A stretch of DNA of 41,559 nucleotides, taken from NCBI GenBank assembly GCA_028345065.1, contig JAOMCN010000015.1, forward strand, positions 1 to 41,559, in the 5' to 3' direction. The notes beneath the pieces were generated by a model that saw nothing but the letters and a program-made list of their open reading frames with translations, searched no databases and was not told the DNA's origin. Of this stretch, positions 24,411 to 34,727 are shown piece by piece; within the stretch, counting starts at the first letter, position 1; every line of letters begins with the position of its first letter. The stretch is from Rhodospirillales bacterium (GTDB lineage: Bacteria > Pseudomonadota > Alphaproteobacteria > Rhodospirillales > UBA2165). A program made the translations under genes and the position numbers.

Positions 24411-25310
24411 CTATAAATATCCTGCACGCTGAAGTACGTGGTCCAGGCGTTTTTCCAATTCAGGAGAGGCCGGTAGCATGGGCAGTCGGTGCTCATTAGC
24501 GGGAATTATGCCAAGGCGTTTCATCATATACTTAATTGGTATTGGGTTAGTATCGTAAAATACGGCCTGGTTGAGTTCAAAAAGATTTTGATGAAGTTCC
24601 CGTCCCTTCGAAAGATCATTATCCCACACTGATTGGCACATATCGACCAGTACATCGGGTCGCAGATTTCCCACCGCATTCATCAGACCCACGGCGCCAA
24701 TGGCCATTTCAGGAAAGCTCAATTCTTCGAGACCCACAAATATTAGATAATTAGGGAAGGCGTCGAGACACTCCGAGACAAATCCCAAATCATTAACCGC
24801 ATGCTTCATGCCGACAAAGGTTGGGGATCGGTCTCGTAATTGTTTGATCGTATCCAAAGTCACTGACACCGCAGCTCTTCCGGGAATATGATAGATCATC
24901 CACGGGATGTTTTGACCCTCTGTAACCTCAAGGTAATATTCGATCAAACCCTGCTGAGAAGGGCGGATATAATAAGGAGTTACAATTAAGACCGCATCGG
25001 CCCCCGCTTTTTCAGCATAGTTCGTCAACGTTTTTGTCTCGGACAAAGACTGAGATCCCGAAGCAACTACTATCGGTACTTGGCCTTGATTGATTTCAAC
25101 GGCCACGTCAACAACCTTATTCCGTTCTTCAATTGTTAATGTTGAAGGCTCTGAAGTCGTGCCATTTACCAGAATACCGTGAGAACCTCTCTCAATCTGA
25201 AATTTTACAAGACTGGCATAGGTATCATAATCAACTTCCCCACCCTTAAAAGGGGTGATTAAAGGAGGCATGGAACCTTTCAATTTGTCTAATGGTAACA
25301 GGATATCCAC
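24411..25310 (-). CDS. dihydrodipicolinate synthase (DapA) family aldolase
   Basis: A 299-residue class I aldolase-fold enzyme. The Schiff-base Lys is in Gly-Met-Lys-His-Ala (about 172-176), the Tyr in Ile-Tyr-His-Ile-Pro-Gly-Arg, and Asn-Gly-Thr-Thr-Ser-Glu (about 49-54) lines the pyruvate site. The N-terminal Lys-Gly-x-x-Pro-Pro-Leu-Ile-Thr-Pro-Phe is complete with the GTG at 25310; starting at Met14 would cut it. DapA homologues accompany HpaG/HpaD/HpaF genes in several homoprotocatechuate clusters, where they are usually named only by family. It probably performs a pyruvate aldol reaction in the lower pathway rather than lysine biosynthesis. Confidence 0.85.
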   Translation of the reverse strand: MDILLPLDKLKGSMPPLITPFKGGEVDYDTYASLVKFQIERGSHGILVNGTTSEPSTLTIEERNKVVDVAVEINQGQVPIVVASGSQSLSETKTLTNYAEKAGADAVLIVTPYYIRPSQQGLIEYYLEVTEGQNIPWMIYHIPGRAAVSVTLDTIKQLRDRSPTFVGMKHAVNDLGFVSECLDAFPNYLIFVGLEELSFPEMAIGAVGLMNAVGNLRPDVLVDMCQSVWDNDLSKGRELHQNLFELNQAVFYDTNPIPIKYMMKRLGIIPANEHRLPMLPASPELEKRLDHVLQRAGYL

Positions 25311-25392
25311 CTCTGGTAATTTATCTTTAAGTTAAAGACGATTGACACTATTTTATAAGCTGACTAACTCGTTAAATAATAATTTATAATTG

Positions 25393-25409
25393 TCAACGTT
25401 TACCGTTGA
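25393..25409. promoter_or_regulatory. Operator-like dyad between the DapA-family and CHMI-like genes
   Basis: TCAACG (25393-25398) and CGTTGA (25404-25409) are perfect 6-bp arms around TTTAC. It lies in the 144-base region between divergent genes, 46 bases before the CHMI-like ATG. Position and symmetry suggest a regulator site for both directions; no regulator gene is encoded in this half of the window. Confidence 0.4.
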
Positions 25410-25454
25410 AGTTGGCGAGATAACCATTAAAATTTAGAAGGGAGAATATTTTCG

Positions 25455-25841
25455 ATGGCCCATGCTATTGTAGAATACTCGGCTAACTTGGAAGAAAAGA
25501 TTGATTTGAAAGGTTTAGTCGATGAGGTACATGACGCATGCATTAAGACTGGCGTCTTTCCTTTATCAGGCATGCGCACCAGAGCTGCGCGTCGAGAAAC
25601 ATATAAGATAGCAGACGGCAGTTTGGATGCCTGTTTTGTACACCTCCAGTTGAAACTTGGACCTGGCCGAGAAGAGGCTATCAAAAAAAAAGCTATGGAA
25701 GAAATTTTTGAATCACTAACCTTGTATGTAAAATCTCTCTATGACACATCGCCAGTGGCGCTTTCGATCGAAATATTCGAACTGCCCTCAGTACTACGTA
25801 TCAACAAACATAACTTAAATAATTACATTGCCAAATCCTAA
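25455..25841 (+). CDS. 5-carboxymethyl-2-hydroxymuconate isomerase-like protein (CHMI/HpaF)
   Basis: A 128-residue tautomerase-fold protein with end-to-end resemblance to CHMI (HpaF): Val-Glu-Tyr-Ser-Ala-Asn-Leu near the start, Thr-Gly-Val-Phe-Pro-Leu-Ser-Gly-Met-Arg-Thr-Arg (31-43) and Phe-Val-His-Leu...Gly-Pro-Gly-Arg. CHMI keto-enolises the ring-cleavage product of homoprotocatechuate. The catalytic residue there is Pro1, exposed after Met removal; here the second codon is GCC, giving Ala (Met-Ala-His). A GGAG ribosome site fits the ATG at 25455, so the change is not a mis-start. It is probably read with the LigA/LigB genes 171 bases on. Confidence 0.85.
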   Translation: MAHAIVEYSANLEEKIDLKGLVDEVHDACIKTGVFPLSGMRTRAARRETYKIADGSLDACFVHLQLKLGPGREEAIKKKAMEEIFESLTLYVKSLYDTSPVALSIEIFELPSVLRINKHNLNNYIAKS

Positions 25842-26012
25842 GACTGGAAAACTAAAAATGTCGGGTTACCTCCCAACTATTGAGAAGAAACCGGATTTGG
25901 AGAGAACCAAGACCAGATAGGTTTTTAATCTATTGCGAACCTCATGTTTATTCGCGTTTAACTTTATAAATTCTGAAGCTAGACACTTCCCCATAATTAG
26001 ACGGATTCCACC

Positions 26013-26324
26013 ATGAGCCTCTATTACGTCCAAAAATTGATATACAATTTAAACCGAGATCCCAGCCTAGTTGAGCGGTTTAAGATTGATATTGACTCGG
26101 TGCTTGCGGAATATGAACTCACGGAAGAAGAACTCTCGGCAATTAGCAAGCCGGACATTGGCTTGTTATATGTACTTGGTGTCAATGGACAACTTTTAAT
26201 GCACTATGCTGCGCTGTGGGAATTCGAGTGGGATGATTATATTCAGGCAATGAAGGATGGAATCGAAGAACATGGAGAAGTGCGTGCAGGTATGTATGTA
26301 CGAACTGGAGGGGGATATTTATGA
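26013..26324 (+). CDS. ligA: extradiol dioxygenase small (alpha) subunit, LigA-like
   Basis: A 103-residue helical protein of the LigA type, the small subunit that caps the active site of protocatechuate 4,5-dioxygenase. It shows the Tyr-x-Val-Gln-Lys-Leu start, an acidic Glu-Leu-Thr-Glu-Glu-Glu-Leu segment and Gly-Val-Asn-Gly-Gln-Leu-Leu-Met-His-Tyr, close to the family's region before the helix that contacts LigB. Its TGA overlaps the LigB ATG by 4 bases (26321-26324), so the subunits are translationally coupled. Confidence 0.85.
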   Translation: MSLYYVQKLIYNLNRDPSLVERFKIDIDSVLAEYELTEEELSAISKPDIGLLYVLGVNGQLLMHYAALWEFEWDDYIQAMKDGIEEHGEVRAGMYVRTGGGYL

Positions 26325-27142
26325 GTTTAGTTTTTGCCGGTGTGTGCTCCCACGCACCAGGTATCACAGGCCGGGCAGAACGGGCGGACCCTGCCCTCCG
26401 TGATGGACTCTATAAAAATTTCGGTAGAATGCGTGCATCTATTGAGAAATCGGGAGCAGAAGCGTTAGTGGTAATAGCCGCCGAACATTTTGCCAATTTT
26501 TTTATGGATAATATGCCAGCATTTTGTATGGGGATGGCTGATCACTACGACGGGCCAATCGAAGATGAAGAATGGCTTGGGATCAAGCGTCAGCGCATTC
26601 CAGGTAATCCTGACCTAGCAGAGCGACTCATCACGAATATCATGCAAGATGTTGACCTGGCCTACGCCCAGGAGTGGAAGTTTGACCACGGTATCATGGT
26701 GCCGCTACATTTTCTGACCCCCCGTTATGACCTGGACGTCATTCCCGTAAATATAAACTGCCAAGGTCCACCCCTGACGCCCCTACATAGGGTCTGGGCC
26801 TTCGGTAAGGCTCTCCGTAAGGCCTGTGACGCTGCCCCAGAGAAGATTGCTATCGTTGGTACTGGCGGTGTCTCCCACTGGCCTGCTACACCCGACTCAG
26901 GAAAAATTAATGAAACTTGGGACAGAGATTTTCTTCAAAAATGGGCAGATAACCGAAAAGAAGACCTCCTCGCCTATACAGATGACCAAACCTACGCAGA
27001 AAGTGGACAAGGTGGCTTTGAAATCCGCACCTTCATCGCTATCGCCGCAGCATGCGAGGGGAATATCGGACAAATTTGGTTCTACGCCCCCATTCCCATT
27101 TTTGCTGTAGGATGCACCATTGCAACAATGCAGGTTAGTTAG
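26321..27142 (+). CDS. ligB: class III extradiol ring-cleavage dioxygenase large (beta) subunit, LigB-like
   Basis: A 273-residue catalytic subunit. Iron ligands match LigB: His11 in Cys-Ser-His-Ala-Pro-Gly, His55 in Ala-Glu-His-Phe-Ala-Asn-Phe, and Glu233 in Gly-Phe-Glu-Ile-Arg. The catalytic acid/base His185 is in Gly-Gly-Val-Ser-His-Trp-Pro. It cleaves a catechol-type ring beside the hydroxyls. The substrate could be protocatechuate, gallate, homoprotocatechuate or a resorcylate-derived dihydroxybenzene; the sequence does not decide. It is cotranscribed with LigA and convergent with the decarboxylase-like amidohydrolase. Confidence 0.9.
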   Translation: MSLVFAGVCSHAPGITGRAERADPALRDGLYKNFGRMRASIEKSGAEALVVIAAEHFANFFMDNMPAFCMGMADHYDGPIEDEEWLGIKRQRIPGNPDLAERLITNIMQDVDLAYAQEWKFDHGIMVPLHFLTPRYDLDVIPVNINCQGPPLTPLHRVWAFGKALRKACDAAPEKIAIVGTGGVSHWPATPDSGKINETWDRDFLQKWADNRKEDLLAYTDDQTYAESGQGGFEIRTFIAIAAACEGNIGQIWFYAPIPIFAVGCTIATMQVS

Positions 27143-27199
27143 AAAAACTTGCCGACAAAAATCTGTTTTTTGAGTTCCGGTGGTTTGGATTCGGGAATT

Positions 27200-28177
27200 C
27201 TACTTTAAATTCAAATTGAAGAGTTTAATCGCGTTGTCTCGCCCTATGGCAAGCCGTTCCGGCTCTGTGAGCACCGCATCGTCAAACCAAACACATGCGT
27301 CTTCGGTGGTCTCGAAGGGGTAATCCACGGAAAACATTATTCGCTCCACACCAACTTCGTGCATGGTTAAATGGAGTGGGGGGTCATAAAATTGGCCACT
27401 GGTAGTAAGATGAACGTTGTTCCGCATGTATTCCCGCATGGTTTTTTTTGCTGGAATACCCTGCGGTGATTTTTTTAACCGATGATCTAGGCGCCATAGG
27501 TCAAATGGAATTCGCTCGCCTAGATGCCCCATCACCAACTGCAATTTGGGGTATTCGTCGAAAAGACCTGAACCCATTAGCCGCAATGCATGCATGGCCG
27601 TCTCCAACGCAAAGGCCCAAGGCGAGTTAGTGAACCAGGGGTGCCCGTCAAAAAACGGCATCTGATCAGTCAGCGGATTTCTCGGATGAAGGTAAAAAGG
27701 TATCTCCAATTCTTCCACTACGGCCCAAAATGGACGAAATTCAGGGACATCATAATAGACGAGACTATTCTCAGTCTCCCTTTGACTAAATCCATTTACA
27801 TTAACTCCAACAAAACCGAGGTCTTTGATGCAGCGCTTCATTTCTTCAGCAGCAGCCTCAGGATCTTGCATAGGCAAAGCCGCAAATCCAGCCAACCGAT
27901 CGGGACGTTTCACTACCTCATTCGCCAAAATGTCATTTGCTCGCTGGGCAAGAGCAATAGCTTCCGTAACATTGGGGACCGCCTGCACAGCGGGTGAGTT
28001 CAAGGATTGGACAGCAAACTCTATGCCAAATTGGTCCATTTCTCTTAAGCGATCACCCTGAAGATCCATTAATCGGTGACGAAGGTTCTCCCCCATTCCC
28101 TTTTTTGAAAAACGTGTGGTACTCGTAAATGTTTCAGGGAGGGCAAAGTGCTCTTCCAGAGTGATTTTGCCTTTCAT
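27200..28177 (-). CDS. amidohydrolase close to gamma-resorcylate / dihydroxybenzoate decarboxylase
   Basis: A 325-residue TIM-barrel enzyme. The start at ATG 28177 gives Met-Lys-Gly-Lys-Ile-Thr-Leu-Glu-Glu-His, aligning with the start of gamma-resorcylate decarboxylase; an AAAGGG ribosome site precedes it, while a GTG 9 bases upstream is less likely. Metal ligands in register are Glu8, His10, His164 (Tyr-Leu-His-Pro-Arg-Asn-Pro) and Asp285 (Phe-Ser-Val-Asp-Tyr-Pro-Phe), with the catalytic His218 in Met-Gly-His-Leu-Gly-Glu. Such enzymes reversibly remove the carboxyl from 2,6- or 2,3-dihydroxybenzoates. It neighbours the LigAB genes, so it may supply their substrate. Confidence 0.88.
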   Translation of the reverse strand: MKGKITLEEHFALPETFTSTTRFSKKGMGENLRHRLMDLQGDRLREMDQFGIEFAVQSLNSPAVQAVPNVTEAIALAQRANDILANEVVKRPDRLAGFAALPMQDPEAAAEEMKRCIKDLGFVGVNVNGFSQRETENSLVYYDVPEFRPFWAVVEELEIPFYLHPRNPLTDQMPFFDGHPWFTNSPWAFALETAMHALRLMGSGLFDEYPKLQLVMGHLGERIPFDLWRLDHRLKKSPQGIPAKKTMREYMRNNVHLTTSGQFYDPPLHLTMHEVGVERIMFSVDYPFETTEDACVWFDDAVLTEPERLAIGRDNAIKLFNLNLK

Positions 28178-28266
28178 GAAAGACACCCTTTCTATTGCTA
28201 TTAATGATTCGCGACAATTAGCTTAATTCGAAACGCTAAATTCCAAAATTCCCACTTTATACAGTT

Positions 28267-29922
28267 CTAGACAACAGTGTTGCCAGTAAACGCGTCTCTC
28301 AGAATGAAGGGCCAAGGAGACACCTCGCTACCCGTCTCCAAAATAACTTCAATGACTGCGGGTTCATCTTTTACCACGGCCACACGAAGCACTTCCCGCA
28401 AACCATCTGCATCTTGTGTTTGATAACCTTGGACGCCATAAGCACGAGTCAACGCCAGGAAGTCAGGGTTCACTAAATCGGCACCGATTACTCGTCCGCC
28501 AAATCGAGTTTCCTGATCACGACGAACATTTCCATATGCTGAATTATTAAACACAATTGTGATCAGGTTAATTTTAAATTGCTTCGCTGTGGCTAATTCT
28601 TGGATTGCGAATTGGAACCCACCATCCCCAGTTATTGAAATTACGACCTTATCTGGGTTGGCAACTTTAACCCCGAGGGCCGTTGGAAAACCATATCCTA
28701 GAGTATCCTGATGACCGCAGGTAACATAGGTTCTAGGCTCATAAACTGGAAATGCAACTTGAGAAGTAAAGCCAACTTGGGTCATTTCGCCCGTGATAAA
28801 TCCATCCCTTGGTAGAATCTCCCTAATTACTTCCAATAATGCAATTTGTGGTTGTACACAATTTATAGCTTCGTAAACTCTTGATTTGGCCTTGGAAATC
28901 CTACCAGTTTGATTTTCATACCTGACACCACGCTTCTCTAATTCCGCTGCAAGCGCCCCAACAGTCGGCTTTGAATCGCCAACTACAGCTTGATCGGGAG
29001 GCCAATACTTCATCTCCTTTGGATCGATATCGATACGGATGATTTTTGGTTCTCTTGGACGTTCCTGCCATTGCATCATGTTCCAACGCATGTAGAGACC
29101 CTCTAACCTTGACCCAACCCCAATGACCAGGTCAGTTTTTTCCCACAACTCTGCAGCAACCGGCAACATAACAGTTAAGGGATGATCATCACTGACGACA
29201 CCGCGTCCCGAACGGAAGGACGCCACTGGCGCCCCTATAATTTCTGCTAACCTTGTAACCTCTTCTCCAGCATGTAATGCACCGCCTCCTACGTAGATCA
29301 TCGGCATTTTAGACTGACTTATTAATTCTGCTGCTGCCCTAATCTCGGAACGAGTAGCAGAAATACTCGGAATCTTAACGGGATCAAGTAAATCCACTTC
29401 ACCCTTAGCACCTAAAATATCCCAAGGAATTTGCAAGGATACCGGTCCCGGTCGTCCACTTTGCATCTGAACAAAAGCTTCATTAACCATTGCCGGGGCA
29501 TCTTGCGGTTGATCAATTTGCTCCGCCCATTTTAGGAGTGATCTCAGGGAACCCAATTGATCTGGTAATTCGTGCAAGTGCCGGCGGCCCTTTCCAATGA
29601 AACCCGATGGCACTTCCGATGTAAGGCAAAGTACTGGTTGGTTGGCACCGTGAGCAGTACAAAGCGCCGCCATAGTGTTTAGGACACCAGGACCAGGCAC
29701 GACACAAAATACGCCAACTTTGCCGGTAGAACGCGCATAACCAAATGCCATATAAGCCGCTGCCTGCTCGTGCCTTACAAGAATAACCTTAATTTTTTTA
29801 CGCGCCTCATAAAACGCGTCAAAAAGATCGTAAGTCTGGGCTCCCGGCATTCCGAAGACAGTATCAACTCCATGTCGTATCAACGACTCAACGACAGCCT
29901 GACCCGTACTAATATGTGCCAA
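28267..29922 (-). CDS. thiamine diphosphate-dependent enzyme (acetolactate synthase/benzoylformate decarboxylase-like)
   Basis: A 551-residue ThDP enzyme with three domains. The N-terminal PYR domain has the cofactor-activating Glu in Arg-His-Glu-Gln-Ala-Ala (about 51-56). The PP domain has Gly-Asp-Gly-Gly-Phe (about 433-437) followed by Asn-Asn-Ser-Ala-Tyr-Gly-Asn, the Mg-ThDP motif. Length and domain order fit the acetolactate synthase/2-keto acid decarboxylase group. No regulatory subunit gene follows, which argues against branched-chain amino acid synthesis. It is on the same strand as the gamma-resorcylate decarboxylase-like gene and may act on a 2-oxo acid from ring cleavage; the reaction is not known. 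Confidence 0.85.
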   Translation of the reverse strand: MAHISTGQAVVESLIRHGVDTVFGMPGAQTYDLFDAFYEARKKIKVILVRHEQAAAYMAFGYARSTGKVGVFCVVPGPGVLNTMAALCTAHGANQPVLCLTSEVPSGFIGKGRRHLHELPDQLGSLRSLLKWAEQIDQPQDAPAMVNEAFVQMQSGRPGPVSLQIPWDILGAKGEVDLLDPVKIPSISATRSEIRAAAELISQSKMPMIYVGGGALHAGEEVTRLAEIIGAPVASFRSGRGVVSDDHPLTVMLPVAAELWEKTDLVIGVGSRLEGLYMRWNMMQWQERPREPKIIRIDIDPKEMKYWPPDQAVVGDSKPTVGALAAELEKRGVRYENQTGRISKAKSRVYEAINCVQPQIALLEVIREILPRDGFITGEMTQVGFTSQVAFPVYEPRTYVTCGHQDTLGYGFPTALGVKVANPDKVVISITGDGGFQFAIQELATAKQFKINLITIVFNNSAYGNVRRDQETRFGGRVIGADLVNPDFLALTRAYGVQGYQTQDADGLREVLRVAVVKDEPAVIEVILETGSEVSPWPFILRDAFTGNTVV

Positions 29923-30339
29923 ATTGTTCTCCTAATGTGACGGTAATCTAATTTCTCCATTACGATGGTATAGCCCATAAAAGGTTTTAATCTCAAAATA
30001 TCCATTTATTCATGGGGTGTTGAGGACATAAACGCTTCCGCGATGATAAAACAGGTAATCAGACTAAGTCAGCCCCAAAATCTTTATCCCTATCTTTATC
30101 CCTCACACAACCCATATTTGCCCAACCCTACATCAGCCTTTTAGTATCCTTCCAATTGAGGATTTGAACACTATCGAACTTAGTAATGTAGCATTCCCTG
30201 TAATGTTGAACTTGTAAAAAGCCTTAAATTTCAAAGATAAAGAGATTGACAGTTTACTCGAGGAACTGTAGTTTCCGCGCCTTCTGTCTATCCCTGAATA
30301 AGGGGTACAGTGGTTCTACATAGAAAAGAAGAAAAATCA
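29923..30339. promoter_or_regulatory. 417-base leader region of the housekeeping block
   Basis: No gene. It contains the rplU promoter candidate (30246-30274) and a 12-bp tandem pair ATCTTTATCCCT (30080-30103). It separates the aromatic-catabolism region from the conserved ribosomal/proline/envelope block. Confidence 0.5.
30246..30274 (+). promoter_or_regulatory. Sigma70-type promoter candidate for rplU-rpmA
   Basis: TTGACA (30246-30251) is a perfect -35 hexamer. TAGTTT (30269-30274) follows after 17 bases as a weak -10. It lies 66 bases before the L21 ATG, the expected place for the ribosomal operon promoter. Confidence 0.5.
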
Positions 30340-30870
30340 ATGTTCGCAGTCGTGAAAACCGGCGGTAAGCAGTATCGGGTAACCCCTGGAGATGTAGTCG
30401 TTGTAGAAAAGCTTTTAGGCGACCCAGGCGATAAAATTAAGCTGGACCATGTCCTAATGGTGGGCGAAGACGGTCAGTCTCCCGAGATTGGTTCCCCTCT
30501 TGTTGGAAATAATGCCGTTAATTGCATTATACTAGAACAATCCCGGTCTGCCAAAATTCTAGTATTCAAGAAAAAGCGCCGTAAAGGCTATAAGCGTACG
30601 AAGGGGCATCGCCAAGACCATACCGTCCTTCGGATATTAGATATTAACGGTAAAGGTCTGGTGAAGCAAAAATCTAAGGCAAAAACAACTAAAGAGTCAA
30701 AACCCAAAGAAAGTGGGGAAACAACAGTTAAAAATGTAGCAGAGGCACCAAACAAAGAAGCTGCTACTAAAAAGAAAAATACCTCGACAAAGAAAAAGGC
30801 AACGGCTAAGAAAAAGGCTGCTATTAAGAAAAAAGCGTCCGCTAAAAAGTCGACAGCCAAAAAAAATTAA
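30340..30870 (+). CDS. rplU: 50S ribosomal protein L21, with Lys/Ala-rich tail
   Basis: Residues 1-103 are a canonical L21: Met-Phe-Ala-Val-Val-Lys-Thr-Gly-Gly-Lys-Gln-Tyr at the start and Lys-Arg-Thr-Lys-Gly-His-Arg-Gln near residue 88. The start is the internal ATG at 30340, where the family begins; the frame 10 codons upstream is leader. Residues from about 110 to 176 form a low-complexity Lys/Ala/Thr tail, much longer than the about 103-residue L21 of Escherichia coli; extended L21 tails occur in alphaproteobacteria. It binds 23S rRNA in the large subunit. rpmA follows after 18 bases. Confidence 0.95.
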   Translation: MFAVVKTGGKQYRVTPGDVVVVEKLLGDPGDKIKLDHVLMVGEDGQSPEIGSPLVGNNAVNCIILEQSRSAKILVFKKKRRKGYKRTKGHRQDHTVLRILDINGKGLVKQKSKAKTTKESKPKESGETTVKNVAEAPNKEAATKKKNTSTKKKATAKKKAAIKKKASAKKSTAKKN

Positions 30871-30888
30871 GAATTTAAAGGATTTTGA

Positions 30889-31146
30889 ATGGCACACAAA
30901 AAAGCAGGGGGCTCCTCCCGAAATGGACGAGATACAGCCGGCAGGAGATTAGGCATAAAAAAATATGGTGGTGAATCTGTTATTTCTGGAAATATTTTAG
31001 TCCGCCAACGTGGAACCAAATATCACGCGGGTGATAATGTTGGCATGGGAAGAGATCACACGTTATTTTCTTTAACTTCGGGTAAAGTGAAATTTGATAG
31101 GACCCACGCTGGCAGGACGCTTGTCGCAGTGGAGCCGACAATCTGA
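30889..31146 (+). CDS. rpmA: 50S ribosomal protein L27
   Basis: An 85-residue L27: [15 protein letters not shown] at the N-terminus, Gly-Ile-Lys, and Gln-Arg-Gly-Thr-Lys in the middle. The mobile N-terminus reaches the peptidyl-transferase centre. It is normal in length and cotranscribed with rplU; the pair ends at a strong intrinsic terminator. Confidence 0.97.
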   Translation: MAHKKAGGSSRNGRDTAGRRLGIKKYGGESVISGNILVRQRGTKYHAGDNVGMGRDHTLFSLTSGKVKFDRTHAGRTLVAVEPTI

Positions 31147-31172
31147 AAAAATCAGACCCTGTCACGACATTT

Positions 31173-31202
31173 GGGGGACTGGTTATTCGTCCCCCTTTTT
31201 TT
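31173..31202 (+). terminator. Rho-independent terminator after rpmA
   Basis: GGGGGAC (31173-31179) pairs with GTCCCCC (31189-31195) around a 9-base loop and is followed directly by seven T residues. It ends the rplU-rpmA transcript 27 bases after the L27 stop. Confidence 0.9.
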
Positions 31203-31242
31203 GCATCTAAGGCTAAGACGTTATTAAGGACAAATTTGGTAA

Positions 31243-33392
<2,150 letters not shown>

Positions 33393-33436
33393 ATTTGTTG
33401 AATTGCCAAATTAGTCATAAAATACAAGGCTGACAG

Positions 33437-34693
33437 ATGGGTATTAAAGACATTATGGAAGAAATTGGGGTCAACGCGAAAGCTGCAGCTCATACTCTCG
33501 CCAACGTTGATGGTGAAACAAAAAATAGAGGCCTTAGAGAAATTTCCTCGTCACTGCGTAAACATTCAGGGGAGATCATTGCGGCTAATAATATAGATAT
33601 GGATACTAGTGCTAAACAAAACTTGACCCCTTCAATGCTAGATAGATTAAATATAAACGAAGACCGTATCCACTCGATGGCAGAAGGTCTGGAGGAAATT
33701 GCAAGTTTTGATGATCCTGTTGGAGTGGTCACAGATACATGGGAACGACCCAATGGGCTTAAGATATTCCGCGTCCGTGTTCCATTAGGTGTCATCGGGG
33801 TAATATACGAGTCCCGTCCCAATGTGACCGTGGACGCTGGTGGACTGTGTTTAAAAGCAGGAAACGCCGTAATTCTTCGTGGAGGATCCGAGAGCTTTTA
33901 TTCCTCGTCAGCAATTATCAACTCCATGCGAGAAGGCATTGAAAAATCTGATCTACCTGCAAATACTGTCCAGATGGTGCCTACGACAGATCGTTCAGCC
34001 GTGGGAAATATGCTTACCATGAGTGACTATATCGACGTTATCGTGCCCAGAGGTGGAAAGGGTCTGGTAGAACGCGTCCAGAAGGAGGCTACGGTTCCTG
34101 TCTTTGCGCATTTGGAAGGCATCTGTCATACATATGTAAACGAAAATTCCGATCCCAATATGGCTCGGGATATTGTGATGAACGCTAAGATGCGTCGGAC
34201 GGGCATCTGCGGAGCGACTGAAACTTTGTTGATTGACAGAAATGCCGTATCGAGCCATCTACCTCGAATTCTGGGTAGCCTGACACAAGCCGGCTGCGAA
34301 GTGCGAGGTGACAAAGCCACGCAATTATTCGACGATCGTATAAAGCCTGCAACCGATGAAGACTGGGACACGGAGTACCTAGATTCTATAATTTCCATAA
34401 AACAGGTGGCCAACCCCCAGGAAGCTATAGATCATGTTAATACGCACGGTAGCCAGCATACCGATGCTATCGTCACAAATGATCCAGAAGTAGCAGAGAC
34501 TTTTCTGAACGGTGTTAATAGTGCTATTGCACTTCATAACGCCTCAACCCAGTTTGCCGATGGTGGAGAATTTGGCATGGGTGCCGAAATCGGCATTGCA
34601 ACGGGAAAACTTCATGCGAGAGGACCGGTTGGAATCGAACAACTCACAACATTTAAATATGTTGTCCGTGGAACCGGTCAAGTACGTCCATAA
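33437..34693 (+). CDS. proA: glutamate-5-semialdehyde dehydrogenase (gamma-glutamyl phosphate reductase)
   Basis: A 418-residue NADPH enzyme that reduces gamma-glutamyl phosphate, the second step of proline synthesis. Pro-Leu-Gly-Val-Ile-Gly-Val-Ile-Tyr-Glu-Ser-Arg-Pro-Asn-Val is the family's substrate segment (about 115-130), and the catalytic Cys is in Arg-Arg-Thr-Gly-Ile-Cys-Gly-Ala-Thr-Glu (about residue 258). The length is normal, and it is next to proB as in most proteobacteria. Confidence 0.97.
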   Translation: MGIKDIMEEIGVNAKAAAHTLANVDGETKNRGLREISSSLRKHSGEIIAANNIDMDTSAKQNLTPSMLDRLNINEDRIHSMAEGLEEIASFDDPVGVVTDTWERPNGLKIFRVRVPLGVIGVIYESRPNVTVDAGGLCLKAGNAVILRGGSESFYSSSAIINSMREGIEKSDLPANTVQMVPTTDRSAVGNMLTMSDYIDVIVPRGGKGLVERVQKEATVPVFAHLEGICHTYVNENSDPNMARDIVMNAKMRRTGICGATETLLIDRNAVSSHLPRILGSLTQAGCEVRGDKATQLFDDRIKPATDEDWDTEYLDSIISIKQVANPQEAIDHVNTHGSQHTDAIVTNDPEVAETFLNGVNSAIALHNASTQFADGGEFGMGAEIGIATGKLHARGPVGIEQLTTFKYVVRGTGQVRP

Positions 34694-34727
34694 AAAGATT
34701 TCTGAACCAAATAGGAATTATTCAACT

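Noticed and set aside
25858-25920. 20-residue frame just after the CHMI-like gene
   Set aside because: No ribosome site and no recognisable similarity; probably spacer.
30080-30103. Two tandem 12-bp ATCTTTATCCCT copies
   Set aside because: Only two copies, no symmetry and no gene-relative position that suggests function; not counted as a repeat array.
30588-30860. Hydrophobic leftward frame opposite the L21 tail
   Set aside because: Antisense of Lys-rich codons (AAA/AAG) reads as Phe and Leu, so a membrane-like protein appears by composition alone.
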